A DNA stretch of 64,000 nucleotides, from positions 186,001 to 250,000 of the forward strand of contig NZ_JAJTTH010000008.1 of NCBI RefSeq assembly GCF_021341665.1, read 5' to 3'. Positions within the stretch are counted from its first letter, which is position 1, and the number at the start of each line of letters is the position of its first letter. Below are positions 60,289 through 64,000 of the stretch, piece by piece. Under the pieces are notes generated by a model that was not told the DNA's origin, made no database searches, and was given only the letters and a program-made list of their open reading frames with translations. This DNA comes from Pseudomonas sp. Au-Pse12. GTDB taxonomy: Bacteria; Pseudomonadota; Gammaproteobacteria; Pseudomonadales; Pseudomonadaceae. A program made the translations under genes and the position numbers.

Positions 60289-61233
60289 ATGCAGCTGGTT
60301 CGAGGCCTCCACAATCTGCGCCCCCAGCATCGGGGCTGCGTCGCCACTATTGGCAACTTTGACGGTGTTCACCGTGGCCACCAGGCTATCCTGGGCCGGC
60401 TGCGTGAACGTGCGCTCGAGTTGGGCGTGCCCAGCTGCGTGGTGATATTCGAGCCCCAGCCGCGGGAGTTCTTTGCTCCCGAGACCGCTCCGGCCCGCCT
60501 GGCTCGCTTGCGTGACAAGCTGCAACTGCTGGCCCAAGCCGGTGTCGACCGGGTGTTGTGCCTGGCCTTCAACCAGCGCTTGAGCAAGCTCAGCGCCAGC
60601 GAGTTCGTCGAGCGAATTCTGGTGGACGGTCTGGGGGTGCAACACCTGGAAGTGGGGGATGACTTCCGCTTCGGCTGCGACCGGGTTGGCGATTTCGACT
60701 TCCTGCAGCAGGCCGGCGCGACCCACGGTTTTACCGTCGAGGCCGCGCAGACCGTCGAGCTTGATGGCTTGCGCGTCAGCAGCACCCAGGTCCGCAATGC
60801 CCTGGCCGCCGCCGATTTCGAGTTGGCCGAGCGTCTGCTCGGGCGCCCGTATCGGATTGCCGGGCGGGTGTTGCACGGCCAGAAACTGGCGCGCCAGTTG
60901 GGCACGCCGACTGCCAACGTGCAATTGAAGCGTCGTCGCGTGCCGCTCTCCGGGGTGTACCTGGTGAGCGTCGAAATCGACGGCGAGACCCGGCCCGGCG
61001 TCGCCAATATCGGCGTGCGGCCCACGGTTGCAGGTGATGGCAAGGCCCACCTGGAAGTTCATCTTTTAGATTTTGCCGGCGATCTGTATGACCGGCGTTT
61101 GACGGTGGTTTTCCACCACAAGCTGCGTGAAGAGCAGCGTTTCGCCTCCCTGGAGGCGTTGAAGACGGCGATCAATGCGGATGTTGCCGCCGCCCGTGCC
61201 CAAGTGGCACGTATCCATAGCGCCAATCGCTAA
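60289..61233 (+). CDS. ribF: Bifunctional riboflavin kinase / FAD synthetase RibF
   Basis: A 314-residue enzyme making FMN and then FAD. The adenylyltransferase domain has CVATIGNFDGVHRGHQAILGRL and SSTQVRNALAAADF; the kinase domain has GTPTANVQLKRRRVPLSGVYLV and IGVRPTV. A TATAAT at 60255-60260 could be a -10 just upstream, which favours the start at 60289 (MQLVRGLHNLRP) over 60271 or 60214. It leads into ileS with a 13-base gap. Confidence 0.95.
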   Translation: MQLVRGLHNLRPQHRGCVATIGNFDGVHRGHQAILGRLRERALELGVPSCVVIFEPQPREFFAPETAPARLARLRDKLQLLAQAGVDRVLCLAFNQRLSKLSASEFVERILVDGLGVQHLEVGDDFRFGCDRVGDFDFLQQAGATHGFTVEAAQTVELDGLRVSSTQVRNALAAADFELAERLLGRPYRIAGRVLHGQKLARQLGTPTANVQLKRRRVPLSGVYLVSVEIDGETRPGVANIGVRPTVAGDGKAHLEVHLLDFAGDLYDRRLTVVFHHKLREEQRFASLEALKTAINADVAAARAQVARIHSANR

Positions 61234-61246
61234 TGAAGAGCCTTAA

Positions 61247-64000
61247 ATGACCGACTATAAAGCCACGTTAAACCTTCCGGACACCGCCTTCCCAATGAAG
61301 GCCGGCCTGCCTCAGCGCGAACCACAGATTCTGCAGCGTTGGGACAGCATTGGCCTGTACGGAAAGTTGCGCGAGATTGGCAAGGATCGTCCCAAGTTCG
61401 TCCTGCACGACGGTCCTCCCTATGCCAACGGCTCGATTCACATCGGTCATGCGGTCAACAAGATTCTCAAGGACATGATCATCCGCTCGAAAACCCTGGC
61501 GGGTTTCGACGCACCTTATGTTCCGGGCTGGGACTGCCACGGCCTGCCGATCGAGCACAAGGTCGAGGTGACCCACGGCAAGAACCTGTCCTCGGACCAG
61601 ACCCGCGAGCTGTGCCGCGCCTACGCCTCCGAGCAGATCGAAGGGCAGAAGGCCGAGTTCATCCGCCTGGGCGTGCTGGGTGACTGGGCCAACCCTTACA
61701 AGACCATGAACTTCGCCAACGAGGCTGGCGAGATCCGTGCCCTGGCGGAAATGGTCAAGGGTGGTTTCGTGTTCAAGGGCCTGAAGCCGGTGAACTGGTG
61801 CTTCGACTGCGGCTCGGCCCTGGCCGAAGCGGAAGTCGAGTATCAGGACAAGAAGTCCGCCACCATCGACGTGGCCTTCCCGATTGCCGACGAAGCCAAG
61901 CTGGCTGGCGCTTTTGGCCTGGCCAAGCTGGCCAAGCCCGCTGCCATCGTGATCTGGACCACCACCCCGTGGACCATCCCGGCCAACCAGGCGCTGAACG
62001 TCCATCCGGAATTCAACTACGCCCTGGTGGATGCCGGCGAGCGCCTGCTGGTGCTGGCCGAAGAACTGGTTGAGTCCTGCCTGGCTCGCTACAACCTGGA
62101 AGGCTCGGTGATTGCCACCGCCCCGGGTTCGGCCCTGGAACTGATCAATTTCCGTCATCCGTTCTACGATCGCCTGTCGCCGGTGTACCTGGCCGAATAC
62201 GTGGAGCTGGGCGCTGGCACCGGTGTGGTTCACTCGTCCCCGGCCTACGGTGAAGACGACTTCGTGACCTGCAAGCGCTACGGCATGGTCAACGACGACA
62301 TCCTCAATCCGGTACAGAGCAACGGCGTCTACGCGCCATCGCTGGAGTTCTTCGGCGGCCAGTTCATCTGGAAGGCCAACCCGGCCATTGTCGACAAGCT
62401 GAGCGAAGTCGGTGCGCTGCTGCACACCGAAACCATCAGCCACAGCTACATGCACTGCTGGCGCCACAAGACGCCGCTGATCTATCGCGCCACCGCGCAA
62501 TGGTTCGTCGGCATGGACAAGCAGCCGGAAGCCGGCGACACCCTGCGCCAGCGTGCCCTGCAAGCCATCGAAGACACCCAGTTCGTACCGGCCTGGGGCC
62601 AGGCGCGCCTGCATTCGATGATCGCCAACCGTCCGGACTGGTGCATCTCCCGCCAGCGCAACTGGGGCGTGCCAATCCCGTTCTTCCTGAACAAGGAAAG
62701 CGGCGAGCTGCACCCGCGCACCGTCGAGTTGATGGAAGAAGTGGCCAAGCGCGTTGAACAGCAAGGCATCGAAGCCTGGTTCAAGATGGACGCCGCTGAA
62801 CTGCTGGGCGACGAAGCTGCCCAGTACGACAAGATCAGCGACACCCTGGACGTCTGGTTCGATTCCGGCACCACCCACTGGCACGTGCTGCGCGGTTCGC
62901 ACCCTATGGGGCACGAAAGCGGTCCGCGAGCCGACCTGTACCTGGAAGGCTCCGACCAGCACCGCGGCTGGTTCCACTCGTCGCTGCTCACCGGCTGCGC
63001 CATCGATGGCAATGCGCCGTATCGCGAACTGCTGACTCACGGTTTCACCGTGGACGAGAACGGTCGCAAGATGTCCAAGTCCCTGGGCAACGTGATCGCA
63101 CCGCAGAAGGTCAACGACACCCTGGGCGCCGACATCATGCGCCTGTGGGTTTCGGCCACCGACTACTCTGGCGAGATGGCGGTTTCCGACCAGATCCTGC
63201 AGCGCAGCGCCGACGCCTACCGGCGTATCCGTAACACCGCGCGCTTCCTGCTCTCCAACCTCAGCGGCTTCAACCCGGCCACCGATCTGTTGCCGGCTGA
63301 AGACATGCTGGCCCTGGACCGTTGGGCCGTGGACCGTACCCTGCTGCTGCAGCGCGAGCTGGAACTGCACTACGGCGAATACCGCTTCTGGAACGTCTAC
63401 TCCAAGGTGCACAACTTCTGCGTACAGGAGCTGGGCGGCTTCTATCTGGACATCATCAAGGACCGCCAGTACACCACTGGCGCCAACAGCCAGGCCCGGC
63501 GCTCCTGCCAGACCGCGCTGTACCACATCTCCGAAGCGCTGGTGCGCTGGATCGCGCCGATCCTGGCCTTCACCGCCGACGAGCTGTGGCAATACCTGCC
63601 GGGCGAGCGCAACGAATCGGTGATGCTCAACACCTGGTACGAAGGCCTCAGCGAGCTGCCGGAAGGCTTCGAGCTGGACCGTGCCTACTGGGAGCGGATC
63701 ATGGCGGTCAAGGTCGCGGTCAACAAGGAACTGGAGAACCAGCGCGCGGCGAAAGCCGTGGGTGGCAACCTGCAGGCCGAAGTGACCCTGTACGCCGAGG
63801 ATTCACTGTCGGCCGACCTGGCCAAGCTGAGCAACGAGCTGCGCTTCGTGCTGATCACCTCCACTGCCAGTGTCGCGCCGTTGGCGCAGGCCCCGGCGGA
63901 CGCGGTGGCGACCGAAGTCAGCGGCCTCAAGCTGAAAGTGGTCAAGTCGAGCTTCGTCAAGTGCGCCCGTTGCTGGCACTGCCGCGAAGACGTCGGCGTG
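61247..64000 (+). CDS. ileS: Isoleucyl-tRNA synthetase, 3' end outside window
   Basis: 918 codons in frame to the window edge, of about 940 expected. HIGH is residues 65-68 (GSIHIGHAVN), the editing domain has IVIWTTTPWTIPANQALN, and KMSKS is 608-612. The first Cys pair of the C-terminal zinc knuckle (CARCWHC) is just visible before the cut. GAAGAG lies 6 bases before the ATG. It attaches isoleucine to tRNA. The sequence is of the eubacterial IleS1 type. Confidence 0.97.
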   Translation, partial: MTDYKATLNLPDTAFPMKAGLPQREPQILQRWDSIGLYGKLREIGKDRPKFVLHDGPPYANGSIHIGHAVNKILKDMIIRSKTLAGFDAPYVPGWDCHGLPIEHKVEVTHGKNLSSDQTRELCRAYASEQIEGQKAEFIRLGVLGDWANPYKTMNFANEAGEIRALAEMVKGGFVFKGLKPVNWCFDCGSALAEAEVEYQDKKSATIDVAFPIADEAKLAGAFGLAKLAKPAAIVIWTTTPWTIPANQALNVHPEFNYALVDAGERLLVLAEELVESCLARYNLEGSVIATAPGSALELINFRHPFYDRLSPVYLAEYVELGAGTGVVHSSPAYGEDDFVTCKRYGMVNDDILNPVQSNGVYAPSLEFFGGQFIWKANPAIVDKLSEVGALLHTETISHSYMHCWRHKTPLIYRATAQWFVGMDKQPEAGDTLRQRALQAIEDTQFVPAWGQARLHSMIANRPDWCISRQRNWGVPIPFFLNKESGELHPRTVELMEEVAKRVEQQGIEAWFKMDAAELLGDEAAQYDKISDTLDVWFDSGTTHWHVLRGSHPMGHESGPRADLYLEGSDQHRGWFHSSLLTGCAIDGNAPYRELLTHGFTVDENGRKMSKSLGNVIAPQKVNDTLGADIMRLWVSATDYSGEMAVSDQILQRSADAYRRIRNTARFLLSNLSGFNPATDLLPAEDMLALDRWAVDRTLLLQRELELHYGEYRFWNVYSKVHNFCVQELGGFYLDIIKDRQYTTGANSQARRSCQTALYHISEALVRWIAPILAFTADELWQYLPGERNESVMLNTWYEGLSELPEGFELDRAYWERIMAVKVAVNKELENQRAAKAVGGNLQAEVTLYAEDSLSADLAKLSNELRFVLITSTASVAPLAQAPADAVATEVSGLKLKVVKSSFVKCARCWHCREDVGV

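Noticed and set aside
1..64000. CRISPR arrays, tRNA or rRNA genes, prophage or intact IS elements
   Set aside because: None seen on either strand: no regularly spaced repeats, cloverleaf-like segments, integrases or transposases.

Overview
The window is GC-rich chromosomal DNA from a fluorescent Pseudomonas. Protein content and gene order (mscL-katB-ankB-radA-mapZ, glyA-morA, ispB/rplU-rpmA-obg-proB, rpsT/murJ-ribF-ileS) match the Pseudomonas core genome, and the complete has haemophore operon fits the P. fluorescens group, perhaps the P. protegens/chlororaphis side. The species call is inference. I found no rRNA, tRNA, CRISPR array, prophage or intact insertion sequence. Most of the window is core genome.

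Layout. 1-9240: haem acquisition operon hasS(partial)-hasR-hasA-hasD-hasE-hasF behind a Fur-like site, with hairpins around hasA that could set subunit ratios. 9250-15000: trmA and a purine permease, a small secreted protein, a DJ-1 family protein lacking the usual catalytic residues, a higBA toxin-antitoxin pair and an MFS exporter. 15200-18150: cyanide-insensitive bd-type oxidase cioAB plus a 55-residue third ORF, with an ANR box upstream. 18150-25760: rlmG, fpr, mscL, periplasmic catalase katB with ankB, radA, an unknown secreted protein and the PilZ adaptor mapZ. 26000-32260: carbon-starvation/pyruvate-type transporter cstA with its small partner and the GTPase yjiA, then two GntR regulators downstream of a dctA-type carrier. 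32500-42300: glyA, the large c-di-GMP enzyme morA, ettA, gdhA, a GreB-like factor and a lipoprotein. 42400-50600: a DUF4105 protein with a probable outer-membrane barrel, a DUF3015 protein, a Lon-like protease and several poorly known envelope proteins. 50700-64000: fklB, an iron-regulated small gene resembling PA4570, yjdM, ispB divergent from rplU-rpmA-obgE, then proB-creA, rpsT, murJ-ribF-ileS (ileS runs off the end).

Themes. Iron: the has operon and the PA4570-like gene both carry Fur-like sites. Respiration and oxidative stress: cioAB, katB-ankB, fpr. Second messenger: morA and mapZ both belong to c-di-GMP signalling. Carbon use: cstA has AANAANAA Hfq/Crc-type motifs around its start codon, and the dctA promoter is flanked by two matching GntR-type half-palindromic sites. 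Intergenic REP-type palindromes recur at least seven times, and one 90-bp element between rpmA and obgE looks like a small MITE. No wholly new multi-gene system is evident. The best leads are the catalytically altered DJ-1 protein, the dctA operator pair, the cstA leader, the DUF4105 barrel protein and the MITE-like element.
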